From: DASQDN01 sp963833675
GTDB lineage: Bacteria > Acidobacteriota > Terriglobia > Bryobacterales > Bryobacteraceae
Assembly: GCA_963833675.1 (NCBI GenBank)
Contig: CAWHYW010000025.1
Span: forward strand, 62,001 to 126,000
DNA: 64,000 nt
Direction: 5' to 3'
Position 1 is the first letter of the stretch, and every line of letters starts with the position of its first letter. The notes below the pieces were generated by a model. It worked only from the letters and a program-made list of their open reading frames with translations, did no database searches and had not been told where the DNA came from. Positions 9,308-19,368 of the stretch are shown piece by piece. The position numbers and the translations under genes are program-made.

Positions 9308-10298
9308 GGAATTTGTCCCTTCCCTTCACCAATGCTTCCATCTTGCGATCAGCGATCGATCGTTTCAGCATCCAGAAACCACAGTCCGGATGAACCCAGC
9401 CGATCCGGCCGGCTCCCAACTTCTGCTCGGCTAGCTCAATCCGGCGCGCGACCTCATCGGGTGTCTCAATATGGTTCACTTTGATGTCGATCACGCCGAT
9501 ACCGATCGTAATTCGCTTTTCGACGTCCTTCAGAGCGTCGAGATCTTCCACCGGCCGGTGCGCCAGTTCGAGCACCACGTGATTCGTATGTAGCCGGTTG
9601 AGAAATTCAAGCAGCGCAGCCCAATGCCCCTTCTGAATCGTCTGCCCACCGTAATTGCCGAAACAAAGATGGACCGCCCGCTCGACATCAACGGCATCCA
9701 GTACACGATTGATCGCCTCTGCCGCTAGCGGACCGTCTTCGGGATTTCCCGGAATGTTTGCTTCGTCCACTTGTACGCATTGGCAGGGTAGCTGCCTGAC
9801 CTGCGCCGCGAGCACATCTGCGATTGCGAGCGTGAGCTTGCCGAAATCCCGATAATGCAAGTCAAGCAGCGTGCGCGACAGCATGTATGGGCTAGTTACT
9901 GTGAACTTGAACGCGCCGCCCGCAACGCTCGCCGCCCTCTCACAATCCGCGTATAAATTCAGTCCACCTTCTCCAAGCGGACCCACCACTGCTCCTGCCG
10001 GTTTCCGCCGGAACCCCATCGGGTCAAGGCGGCGGAACGCTTCGTAATCGCTGCGCCCCAGCTTCATCCGGATACCATCCATCGGACCGATGAAGTACTC
10101 GATCATCCCATTGGTATCGGGATGGTTTACGTCGAAACGGTAGAGTTCACCATCTGTAGGAAGATCGATTCCGGCTTGCCGTTGCAGATTGAATACGACC
10201 CGAGTTGCATCCACCACTGCGGCCTCGCTTGGAAGTGCCGCAAGCCACTCGGGCACAGGATAAGACCCAACAGTCGTAGTACGGATAGGAATTGTCAT
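9297..10298 (-). CDS. cobalamin-independent methionine synthase-like protein (MetE C-terminal domain only)
   Basis: 333 residues beginning with TTTVGSYPVPEWL, typical of stand-alone MetE-C proteins. The expected zinc ligands are present: His210 and Cys212 (HLCFGNYGG), Glu244 (VVLELAHRP) and Cys306 (HPDCGFWMLKR). Full MetE is about 750 residues; stand-alone C-terminal forms include archaeal methionine synthases and thiol methyl/alkyltransferases. The methyl donor and acceptor cannot be read from sequence. It is the first gene of the long minus-strand run and overlaps the lyase gene. Confidence 0.8.
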   Translation of the reverse strand: MTIPIRTTTVGSYPVPEWLAALPSEAAVVDATRVVFNLQRQAGIDLPTDGELYRFDVNHPDTNGMIEYFIGPMDGIRMKLGRSDYEAFRRLDPMGFRRKPAGAVVGPLGEGGLNLYADCERAASVAGGAFKFTVTSPYMLSRTLLDLHYRDFGKLTLAIADVLAAQVRQLPCQCVQVDEANIPGNPEDGPLAAEAINRVLDAVDVERAVHLCFGNYGGQTIQKGHWAALLEFLNRLHTNHVVLELAHRPVEDLDALKDVEKRITIGIGVIDIKVNHIETPDEVARRIELAEQKLGAGRIGWVHPDCGFWMLKRSIADRKMEALVKGRDKFLGR

Positions 10299-10477
10299 GC
10301 TTAAGCAAGCGATCTTATCATTCGATCTCAGATCAGCCGTTCTGAGCTAAAATGAAATCGGCATGGCTCGACCTGCAACAGCCCGCCCATCCCTCTTCAG
10401 CGCCGACTAACCCATCCCTCTCCGATCTTCAACGCCCTTTCAGAGCCGCGACTGAGAAGGAGCGGAGGTTCTTTCAC

Positions 10478-11842
10478 ATGCCCACACATCTTCCTCGACT
10501 CAGAACTTCATTACCGGGACCGCGCGCCCAAGCAATCATCGCGCGCGACCACGGAGTCTTATCGCCGTCATACACTCGCCCGTATCCGTTCGTCATCGCT
10601 CGCGGTGAAGGAGCCATCGTCGAGGACGTCGATGGCAATCGGTTCCTCGACTTCAACGCAGGTATCGCCGTTGTCGCCACTGGCCATTCGCACCCGCGTG
10701 TCGTTAAAGCTGTACAGGAGCAGGCCGCGACCTTCCTGCACATGTCAGGAACAGACTTCTACTACGAGAACATGGTCGTCCTCGCAGAGAAACTCGCCGC
10801 CCTCGCGCCCGGCGGCGGACCACGACGAGTTTACTTCGGCAACTCCGGTACGGAAGCAATCGAAGCCGCGATGAAGATGGCCCGCTATCACACCGGTCGC
10901 GCAGCAGTTCATTTCCTTTTTCGGCGGCTTTCACGGCCGGACCATGGGGGCACTGTCGTTAACCGGTAGCAAGAACGTCCAGAAGAAAGGATTTTTTCCG
11001 CTGGTTCCCGGAGTGCATCATGTACCTTACCCGAACTGCTATCGCTGCCCATACGGAACCACACCCGATCAGATGCGGAGTTGAATGCGTCCGTCATATC
11101 GAAGATGTCGTAATGCGACACATCGCCCCACCGACGGAAATCGCGGCAATCTTCATCGAACCCGTGCAGGGCGAAGGCGGCTATCTGGTGCCGCCGCAAA
11201 AATTCATGGATGAGCTACAATCGCTCGCGCAACGCCATAAAATTCTGCTGGTCTTCGATGAGGTCCAATCCGGAATGGGCCGCACCGGCAAGATGTTCGC
11301 AGCGGAGCACTTCCATGCAGATCCCGACATCATCGCACTCGCGAAAGGAATCGCTAGCGGCCTGCCTTTATCCGCTACTGTCGCGCGGGCAGAGATCATG
11401 AACTGGACGCCGGGATCGCACGCCTCCACCTTCGGTGGGAATCCCGTTGCGATTGCCGCTTCCCTCGCGACGATCGAGTTGCTGGAACAGGAACTCATCG
11501 ACAACGCCGCCCGAATCGGCGCTCGCATCATGAATCGTCTTCGCGATTGGCCGAACCGCTTTCCGATTGTCGGTGACGTCCGCGGATTCGGACTGATGAT
11601 CGGCTTCGAGTTGGTCTCCGACCAGCAGATCAAACAGCGAGCGCCCGAGCTGCGTGATCGCCTCGAACTGCTCGCGTTTCGAGCGGGGTCTCTTGATTCT
11701 CGGTTGCGGGCAGAACTCTATCCGCCTGTGTCCGCCGCTAATCATAAACGAGGATCAGGCGGATTGGGCCGTCGATACACTGGAAGAGTGTCTGACCATT
11801 CTGGTGCGCGATCGCGCGTCCTCGACGTCGGCTGCGGGATAA
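10478..11842 (+). pseudogene. class III PLP aminotransferase (acetylornithine/4-aminobutyrate type) with three one-base frameshifts
   Basis: All parts of a normal 450-residue enzyme are present but in three frames. Part 1 begins MPTHLPRLRTSLPGPRA after GGAGG and runs to MKMARYHTGR. Part 2 (near 10902) is FISFFGGFHGRTMGALS through PYPNCYRCPYGTTPD. Part 3 (from about 11080) is GVECVRHIEDVVMR to DVRGFGLMIGFEL, with PLP lysine in DIIALAKGIASG and the FDEVQSGMGRTGK motif. Part 4 (from about 11685) is ERGLLILGCGQNSIRLCPPL to the TAA at 11842. Each step needs removal of one base and the three sum to one codon. Sequencing error is the best explanation. The nearest family is acetylornithine or GABA aminotransferase. 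Confidence 0.85.
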
Positions 11843-12396
11843 ACAAATATCCGGGCGCGATTGGTATTGATCGTATTGCGGGAACACGCGCCGACGTGCT
11901 CTGCGATCTCGATCGCTTTCCGTATCCGTTTGCCGATGCCTCGTTCGACGGCGTGCGCGCCGTCCACGTGATCGAGCACGTATCCGATGTCATTCGCACC
12001 ATGGAGGAATTCCACCGCCTCGTGAGGCGAGGCGGGGAAGTTTACATCGCCACTCCCCATTACACGGATTTCAGTTCTTTTTGTGACCCGACGCACCGTT
12101 GGCACCTGAATAGCTTCTCTCTCCGGTACTTCGGACGCGATGACGCGGGCTTCGGCTATTATTCCCGTGCTCGATTCCGTGAGAAATCCGTTCGCGTCAG
12201 GCTACTAGCTTTATGGCGCTATCTGGGTTTCGAATTCCTGGTCAACGCGTTTCCACGCTTCCGCCGGTTTTGGGAACACTACCTCTGTTTCATCGTGCGG
12301 GGAAAGGTTATCGAATGGCGCTTGGTTAAGGAAGATGCGGCTTCTGTGGATTCTAAGCGATCGGCTCCGGCACAAGGCGCTGCTGCGGCGAGATAA
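11788..12396 (+). CDS. class I SAM-dependent methyltransferase
   Basis: About 202 residues with SAM-binding motif RVLDVGCGINKYPGAIGID, followed by DRFPYPFADASFDGV, HVIEHV and a Pro-rich catalytic stretch YIATPHYTDFSSFCDPTHRW. The acceptor is unknown. The most likely start is the GTG at 11788, which makes the gene overlap the end of the aminotransferase by 55 nt in another frame. Because that aminotransferase carries frameshifts, the exact junction is uncertain. It also overlaps yraN by 62 nt. Confidence 0.75.
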   Translation: MSDHSGARSRVLDVGCGINKYPGAIGIDRIAGTRADVLCDLDRFPYPFADASFDGVRAVHVIEHVSDVIRTMEEFHRLVRRGGEVYIATPHYTDFSSFCDPTHRWHLNSFSLRYFGRDDAGFGYYSRARFREKSVRVRLLALWRYLGFEFLVNAFPRFRRFWEHYLCFIVRGKVIEWRLVKEDAASVDSKRSAPAQGAAAAR

Positions 12397-12760
12397 TCCT
12401 GCCCATGCATGGGGCGCGCGCGGTGAGGATCTGGCGCATCGCTTTCTGCAAAAACTAGGCTACACCGTGGTTGCCCGCAACTGGCTTGCGGAGGACGGGT
12501 CCGGTGAACTTGACCTGGTTGCTTGGGATGGCCCGACGCTCGTGGTGGTCGAGGTGAAGACCCGCGCATCGGCCGACTTTGGTTTACCCGAGAAGGCGGT
12601 CGACCGCGAGAAGCGGCGACATCTGGTCCGCACCGCCGCTCGTTACGCAAGGGAAGCCGACGTGCCGGTAATAGCGCTGCGTTTCGATATCATCAGTGTG
12701 CTGTTAGGGAACAAACCCGTTATCGATCACATTCGAAACGCATTTACCTGTCAGATATAA
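12335..12760 (+). CDS. yraN: YraN/UPF0102-family nuclease-like protein
   Basis: 141 residues with the family signature GARGEDLAHRFLQKLGYTVVARNWL and the endonuclease-like core GELDLVAWDGPTLVVVEVKTR, where Glu, Asp and E-V-K match the restriction-endonuclease fold active site. The N-terminal MRLLWILSDRLRHKALLRR lies inside the end of the methyltransferase gene. It looks conserved, so the 62-nt overlap is probably real. Cellular role is unknown. Confidence 0.85.
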   Translation: MRLLWILSDRLRHKALLRRDNPAHAWGARGEDLAHRFLQKLGYTVVARNWLAEDGSGELDLVAWDGPTLVVVEVKTRASADFGLPEKAVDREKRRHLVRTAARYAREADVPVIALRFDIISVLLGNKPVIDHIRNAFTCQI

Positions 12761-12778
12761 TTCGAATTCTACTTAAGA

Positions 12779-13777
12779 ATGCCGGAGCTTCGAAAAGATC
12801 CTATTACCGGTCGCTGGGTAATCATTGCCACTGATCGAGCCAAGCGTCCGAGTGATTTCACCCGGCAGCGCGTAGAAATCAAGGGCGTGCGCTTCTGTCC
12901 ATTTTGCCCCGGAAATGAACTGCGTACGCCGCCGGAAATTCTCGCCTATCGTACCCGTGGAGCGGCAAACGAGCCGGGTTGGAGTCTGCGTGTAATCTCC
13001 AACAAATTCCCGGTGCTTCGGGTCGAAGGTACAATGACGCGCAAGGCCGAAGGCCTCTACGACAAGATGGATGGCGTCGGCGCTCACGAAGTGATTATCG
13101 AGAGCCCGGATCACTTCCAGACGCTAGCCGATATGCCGGAGAAGCGAGTTGAGGATCTTTTCTGGGCGTATCGTGATCGTGTGCTGGATCTGCGGCGCGA
13201 CGTTCGCCTGCGCTTCCTTCTTCTATGTAAGAATCACGGCGAAGCGGCGGGAGCTGTGCTCGAACATACACACTCGCAACTCATCGCGCTTCCGATTGTG
13301 CCCAAGCGCGTTCAGGAGGAACTCGAAGGAGCCCGCAAGTACTTCGACTACAAGGAGCGTTGTGTCTACTGCGACATCGTGGCGCAGGAATCCGATTCCG
13401 TAGCTCGCCTCATTCTTGAAAGCGATCACTTTCTGGTGATTGCGCCTTGGGCTTCGCGTTCGCCCTTCGAGACCTGGATCATACCGAAGGCCCACAATTC
13501 TCATGCAGAAAATATGTCGCATGCCGAGATTCACGATCTCGCGCCCGTCCTGCGTGGGCTGCTGCGGCGCATGAATTCAACTCTCGAAAATCCTCCGTAC
13601 AACATGATCCTGCACTCGGCTCCGATTCAGGATCAGCCCATGCCTCACTTCCACTGGCATCTGGAAATCATTCCTAGAATGACGAACGCAGCCGGATTCG
13701 AGTGGGGAACGGGCCTGCACATTAACCCCACTCCGCCGGAAGAAGCGGCAAAATTTCTGCGCGAGGCGGCCTCCTAA
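12779..13777 (+). CDS. galT: galactose-1-phosphate uridylyltransferase family protein
   Basis: 332 residues with two histidine-triad-like halves. Half 1 has the zinc-type CPFCPGNE (Cys40, Cys43) and LEHTHSQLIA (H163-x-H165-x-Q167), the nucleotidyl-transfer active-site motif. Half 2 has CVYCDI and HFHWHLEIIPR (His290, 292, 294). The enzyme moves UMP between UDP-glucose and galactose 1-phosphate in the Leloir pathway. Members of this subgroup sometimes act as other hexose-1-phosphate nucleotidyltransferases. The last 4 nt overlap the convergent LysR gene. Confidence 0.85.
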   Translation: MPELRKDPITGRWVIIATDRAKRPSDFTRQRVEIKGVRFCPFCPGNELRTPPEILAYRTRGAANEPGWSLRVISNKFPVLRVEGTMTRKAEGLYDKMDGVGAHEVIIESPDHFQTLADMPEKRVEDLFWAYRDRVLDLRRDVRLRFLLLCKNHGEAAGAVLEHTHSQLIALPIVPKRVQEELEGARKYFDYKERCVYCDIVAQESDSVARLILESDHFLVIAPWASRSPFETWIIPKAHNSHAENMSHAEIHDLAPVLRGLLRRMNSTLENPPYNMILHSAPIQDQPMPHFHWHLEIIPRMTNAAGFEWGTGLHINPTPPEEAAKFLREAAS

Positions 13778-14691
13778 TTGATCGACAACACAGGAACATT
13801 CGCCGGTTTCGCCGGCGCTTCCTGTAACAGATCGAGGAACGCCTGAGCGGCGCGATGAAAACGCTTCTTTTTTCGATGTACGATTCCGACCGGTCGCGAG
13901 AGTCCCGGAGCCGACAATGGCACGGCTTTCAGGCGCCCTTCGGCTAATTCGGTCTGGAGAATACGGCGGGGAATAATACTTACTCCTGAGCCGAGAATCA
14001 CGGCCTCTTTAATCGTCTGAATATTATCGAAATGCATCGTGGTATTCACCTCGACGCCATGCATCTTCAAGTAGCGGTTAATCTCCCGGCTGATCGGAAG
14101 GTCATCGTCGAAAGTCACGAAATCGACGCCATTAAGATCTTGGGGATAAATACACTCACGACTCGCCAGCGGATGAGTCGGCGCAGCCGTAAGCACCATC
14201 TCCTCGCTTCGCCACGGCAGAACTGCAATTTCGCGTGTCGGCTCAGGATAACTTACCAGGCCCAAATCAACGCGGTCCGCGCCGACATATTCGTATATCC
14301 TTTCCGGTCTTAGGTATTGCACTTCTAACTTGGCGGCCGGTAAGCGCCGGTGGAATTCCGTTTCCAGGCTCGACATCTCCGAAAGTCCGACGGAGTAAAT
14401 CGCAGCAACCCGTACGGTACCTTCCACTTCCGACTTCAATTGGTCCAGCGAGGCTCGAAATTCGTCGCTGCGCCGCAGCATATCCTTGCACATTTCCGAG
14501 TACAAGCGGCCTTCAGCGGTTAACGATAGCGGCCGCGTCGATCGGTCGAGAAGCGTAACTCCTAGAGAACGCTCGAGCTCGTTTACCTGTTGGCTGGCGG
14601 CTGAGGGCGTGATTCCACTCATCTCGGCCGCCCGCGATAGGCTCCGCGTCTGTGCTATATCTCGGAAAAGACGTAGGTTCTCCAGAGTCAC
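13774..14691 (-). CDS. LysR-family regulator divergent from gltBD (GltC-like position)
   Basis: 305 residues starting at a GTG codon (TLENLRLFRDIAQTRSLSRAAE). The LysR HTH continues ITPSAASQQVNELERSLGVTLLD, and an effector-binding domain fills the rest. It reads away from gltB with 110 bp between the starts, the same geometry as gltC/gltAB in Bacillus. Control of glutamate synthase is therefore likely but not proven. The C-terminal end overlaps galT by 4 nt in convergent orientation. Confidence 0.85.
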   Translation of the reverse strand: MTLENLRLFRDIAQTRSLSRAAEMSGITPSAASQQVNELERSLGVTLLDRSTRPLSLTAEGRLYSEMCKDMLRRSDEFRASLDQLKSEVEGTVRVAAIYSVGLSEMSSLETEFHRRLPAAKLEVQYLRPERIYEYVGADRVDLGLVSYPEPTREIAVLPWRSEEMVLTAAPTHPLASRECIYPQDLNGVDFVTFDDDLPISREINRYLKMHGVEVNTTMHFDNIQTIKEAVILGSGVSIIPRRILQTELAEGRLKAVPLSAPGLSRPVGIVHRKKKRFHRAAQAFLDLLQEAPAKPANVPVLSIN

Positions 14692-14744
14692 CTCGAATAT
14701 TGTAAATGAAGTAAGACTTAAAGTAAAGGGGAACAGTTTTCAGA

Positions 14745-14773
14745 TTGCCTTAACCTGATGCAGGTGCTATACT
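14745..14773 (+). promoter_or_regulatory. sigma-70-type promoter of gltB
   Basis: TTGCCT at 14745-14750 and TATACT at 14768-14773 are 17 nt apart, a good -35/-10 pair. The gltB ATG at 14802 follows about 22 nt after the expected start of transcription, with a strong GGGAGGG ribosome site just before it. The AT-rich stretch 14697-14740 between this promoter and the LysR gene is the natural place for the regulator's binding sites. Confidence 0.65.
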
Positions 14774-14801
14774 GCCCCTATCTCAGACCCGGGAGGGAAC
14801 G

Positions 14802-17800
14802 ATGGACCAAGCTCTAACACCGACTGGCCTACCTGTCCAGCAGGGACTGTACGATCCGCGCAACGAAAAAGACGCCTGCGGAATTGGCTTTATTGTCAAC
14901 ATTAACGCCGAGCCATCGCACGAAATCATCACCAAAGGCATTCAAATTCTAATTAATCTGACGCATCGCGGCGCGTGTGGATGCGACCCGGAAACCGGCG
15001 ATGGCGCCGGGATTCTGATTCAGATTCCCGACAAGTTCTTCCGCCGCGAATGCGCAAAGCTTGGTTTCACTTTACCGCCGGTCGGTGAATACGCTGTCGG
15101 AATGGTCTTCCTGCCGGTCGAACATACTCAGCGTCTGGTCTGTGAGGGCATCCTCGAGAGAATCTCCGCCGAAGAAGGTTTGACCGTACTTGGCTGGCGC
15201 GATACTCCGATTTCCGGAGAATCCATAGGCCGAGTCGCGCGCGCAAGCCAGCCGTATATCGAGCAGCTTTTCGTGCGTTGCGCGCCCGGAATGGACCAGG
15301 AGACGTTCGAGCGCAAGCTGTACGTCGTAATGAAGCGGGCCGAGAACGAAGTGCTTGCTTCGCCCGAAGTAAAAGACAAAAGCTTCTTCTATATCCCTTC
15401 GCTCTCCTCGCGAACCATCGTATATAAAGGACTGCTGCTCGCCCCGCAGATAGCGAATTTCTACCCCGAGTTGTCGGACCCGGACGCGATGAGCGCCTTG
15501 TGTCTCGTCCACCAGCGATTCTCGACCAATACGTTCCCGACCTGGCAGCTCGCGCATCCGTTCCGGTTTATCTGCCACAACGGCGAAATCAATACCGTCA
15601 AGGGAAACGTGAATTGGATGCACGCGCGGCAGTTGGTTTTGAAGTCGCCGCTCTACGAAGACATCAATCGAATCTTCCCGGTAGTGTCTCCGAACGGCAG
15701 CGATTCTTCCTCGCTCGACAACGCCGTGCAAATGCTGCGAATGTCCGGTCGGGAACTGCCGCATGTCTTGGCCATGCTGATTCCCGAGGCGTGGGATGCG
15801 GACACCACCATGAACGTGGATAAGAAAGCGTTCTATGAGTTTCATGCGTCTTTGATGGAGCCTTGGGATGGCCCTGCAGCCGTTGCTTTCACCGATGGCA
15901 GGATGATCGGCGCGACGCTCGACCGCAACGGCTTGCGTCCTGCGCGCTATCTGGTGACGAATGACAACGTGCTTATCATGGCGTCTGAGACCGGTGTTCT
16001 TCCGATCAAACCGGAGGACGTGAAATACAAAGGTCGGTTGCAGCCAGGCCGCATGCTGCTCGTGGATCTGGAGCAGAAGCGAATCGTTCCGGACGAAGAG
16101 ATCAAGCGCAGTCTTGCCGCTCGCCAGCCTTATGGCGAGTGGATCAAGCAGAATCAGATCACTCTCGACAAGCTGCCGTCACCGTCACGCGTGCACGGCA
16201 CCGATTTTGAGACGCTCATCCAACGGCAGCGTGCTTTCGGTTATACCGACGAAGATATCCGGGCATTGATGACGCCTATGGCAGTCAATGGGGAAGAAGC
16301 TATCGGCTCCATGGGCACGGACACGCCGCTCGCTTGCCTTTCCGACAAGCCGCAGCCGCTCTTCAACTACTTCAAACAACTCTTTGCGCAGGTGACGAAT
16401 CCGCCCATCGATCCGATTCGGGAAGAGCTGGTGATGTCGCTGACCAGCTACATCGGTAATGAGCGCAATATTCTCGATGAGACTCCGCAGCACTGCCACA
16501 CCTTGAAGCTGGAGCATCCGATCCTGACGAATTGGGACCTCGAGAAACTGCGGCGCGTCTCCACCGGAGATCTTCTCGCGACGACGCTACCGGCGCTTTA
16601 TCATGTCAGCGGTGGTGAGCAGGAATTGGAGCGCGCGCTCGACAGCTTGTGTAAGCGAGCTTCGTTTGCGATCAAGTCCGGCTATTCGTTGCTGATTCTT
16701 TCCGATCGCAATGTCGACCATGAGTCGGCTCCCATTCCGAGTCTGCTTGCGCTCACCGCAGTACACAACCATCTCATCCGCGAAGGATCACGAACCCAGG
16801 TCGCACTGATTGTCGAGTCGGGTGAGCCGCGCGAAGTGCAGCACTTCTGTCTCCTGATCGGCTACGGTGCGAGCGCAGTCAATCCCTACCTCGCGATTGA
16901 GACGTTGGAGAATCTGGCGCAGGAAGGCATGCTGCCTCCCGGTGTCACCTTTGAAAAGGCCTTGAAGCATTATAAGAAGGCCATCAATAAGGGACTCCTG
17001 AAGGTCTTCTCAAAGATGGGAATCTCAACGCTGCAGAGCTATCGCGGCGCGCAGATTTTCGAAGCTATCGGTCTCAACAAATCGCTGATCGAGAAATACT
17101 TCACCGGCACGGCATCGCGTATCGAAGGCGTTGGGTTGGACGTGCTCGCTCGCGAAGCGCAGATGAAGCACGATTATGCTTTCCGGCCGGTTACCGAGTC
17201 GGATACCGAGCTTGAAACAGGCGGCGCATATCAGTATCGTGTACGCGGCGAGTTCCACCTGCTGAATCCATCCACGGTCAGCAAACTGCAGCACGCGGTT
17301 CAACAGCAGAGCTACAGCACATTCAAAGAGTTCTCCGATCTGGTCAATGACCAGAGCCGACAGCACGCCACGCTGCGGGGCTTGATGAAGTTCAAGTACG
17401 CCGCTAAGCCCATATCGATCGATGAGGTCGAGCCGGCTACCGACATCGTGAAGCGTTTCGCTACGGGCGCCATGTCTTACGGTTCCATCAGCAAGGAAGC
17501 GCATGAAACGCTTGCGATGGCGATGAACAAGCTAGGCGGAAGATCCAATACCGGTGAGGGGGGCGAGGACGAAGATCGCTTCGGCACGAACCGCCGGAGT
17601 TCGATCAAACAGGTTGCTTCGGGGCGTTTCGGGGTCACCACGAATTACCTGGTGAACGCCGATGAGCTTCAGATCAAGATCGCGCAGGGAGCAAAGCCCG
17701 GCGAGGGCGGCCAGTTGCCGGGACATAAGGTGGATGAGAATATCGCTCGAACCCGGCATGCGACTCCCGGTGTCGGACTGATTTCACCTCCGCCGCACCA

Positions 17801-19368
17801 CGACATCTACTCGATTGAGGACCTCGCGCAATTGATTTACGACCTGAAGAACGTAAATCCAAAGGCTCGTGTGTCCGTGAAGCTCGTGGCCGAGGTAGGC
17901 GTAGGCACGGTCGCTGCAGGTGTGGCAAAAGCGCACGCTGACGTGGTGCTGATCAGCGGGTATGACGGCGGCACCGGCGCTTCGCCGCTGACTTCGCTCA
18001 AGCATGCGGGAATTCCATGGGAACTCGGGCTCGCGGAAACGCAGCAGGTTCTCGTCATGAACGATCTTCGCAGCCGTATCATCGTGCAGACCGACGGCAA
18101 GCTGCAAACCGGACGAGACGTCGTGATCGCGGCGCTGCTGGGGGCGGAGGAATTCGGATTCTCAACTGCTCCGCTGGTCTCCATGGGATGCATCATGATG
18201 CGCAAGTGCCATCTGAACACTTGCCCCGTCGGCATCGCGACGCAGGATCCGAAGCTCCGAGCGAAGTTCCACGGGCACCCCTGAGAATGTCATCAACTAC
18301 TTCTTCTTCGTCGCCGAAGAGATCCGCGAGTTGATGGCGAAGCTCGGCTTCCGCAAAATGGACGACATGATCGGCCGTGTCGATCTGATCGAGATGGACG
18401 ACGCGGTCGAGCACTGGAAAGCACGCGGTCTCGACTATTCCAGCATTCTCTACAAGCCGGTGATGCCGTCGCGTGTCGGACGCCGCAAGCTGATTGCGCA
18501 AGACCACGGGCTGGATGAGGCGCTCGACTTCAAGCTGATCGATCATGCGAAAGAAGCAATCGACAATGGCATCCCGGTCGAGTTCAAGCTGCCGATCAAG
18601 AACGTGCATCGCACCGTGGGCGCGATGCTGAGCGGTGAGATCGCGAAGAAGTACGGATCGGCAGGTTTGCCGGATGAGACAATCAGGTTCTACTTCACGG
18701 GGTCTGCCGGCCAAAGCTTTGGGGCGTTTCTGTCGAAGGGCGTTACTTTAACTCTCGAAGGGGATGCCAACGATTACGTTGGAAAAGGCCTCTCGGGCGG
18801 ACGTCTGATTGTCTATGCTCCCAAGCGGTCGACCTTCGTGCCTGAGGAGAATATCCTGATCGGCAACGTCGCACTTTACGGCGCGACTACGGGTGAGGCC
18901 TTCTTCAACGGTGTAGCTGGTGAGCGGTTTGCGGTTCGGAATTCCGGCGCAACCGCGGTTGTCGAGGGTGTCGGAGACCACGGGTGCGAGTACATGACCA
19001 AGGGCCTCGTAGTTGTGCTCGGAAGGACAGGCAAGAACTTCGCGGCCGGCATGTCAGGCGGAATCGCGTACGTGCTCGATGAGACGGGTGACTTCGCTGC
19101 AACGCTCTGCAACCGATCTGGAGTGGATCTCGATCCGCTGGACACGAAAGACATGGAGGCGATCCGCAACCTTGTGGAGCGCCATGTCGAGTACACCGGC
19201 AGCCCTCGGGCGGAGTGGATTCTGGAGAACTGGTCCGAGATGCTTCCGAAGTTCTACAAGGTGTTCCCGCATGAGTACAAGCGGGTGATGGGCGTGCCAC
19301 GGACGCAAGAGGCGGTGAAGTCTATGGCGGTGAAGGGAAGTGAGACAACGCAGGAGGTGCGCGCCTAG
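14802..19368 (+). CDS. gltB: glutamate synthase large subunit, split by a one-base frameshift
   Basis: Makes glutamate from glutamine and 2-oxoglutarate. After a 25-residue propeptide the amidotransferase nucleophile is Cys26 (DACGIGF). The central and FMN-binding domains follow (SYGSISKEAHETLAMAM; GAKPGEGGQLPGHKV; ISGYDGGTGASPL). The 3Fe-4S cysteines are in MGCIMMRKCHLNTCPVG. The frame breaks at about 18270 in a GGG run: dropping one G turns the premature stop into FHGTPENVINYFFF and joins the C-terminal glutamate-synthase barrel (GGRLIVYAPK ... GMSGGIAYVLDE). The restored length is near 1520 residues, normal for the family. An intact gltD follows directly, so an assembly error is likelier than a dead gene. 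Confidence 0.95.

Noticed and set aside
15072..15845. 257-codon open frame antisense to gltB
   Set aside because: A shadow of the high-GC coding strand; its product has no domain pattern.
18270..18290. TGA at the break in gltB as a possible second selenocysteine codon
   Set aside because: The conserved sequence resumes in a different frame (FHGTPENVINYF), so the stop is caused by an extra G, not by recoding.
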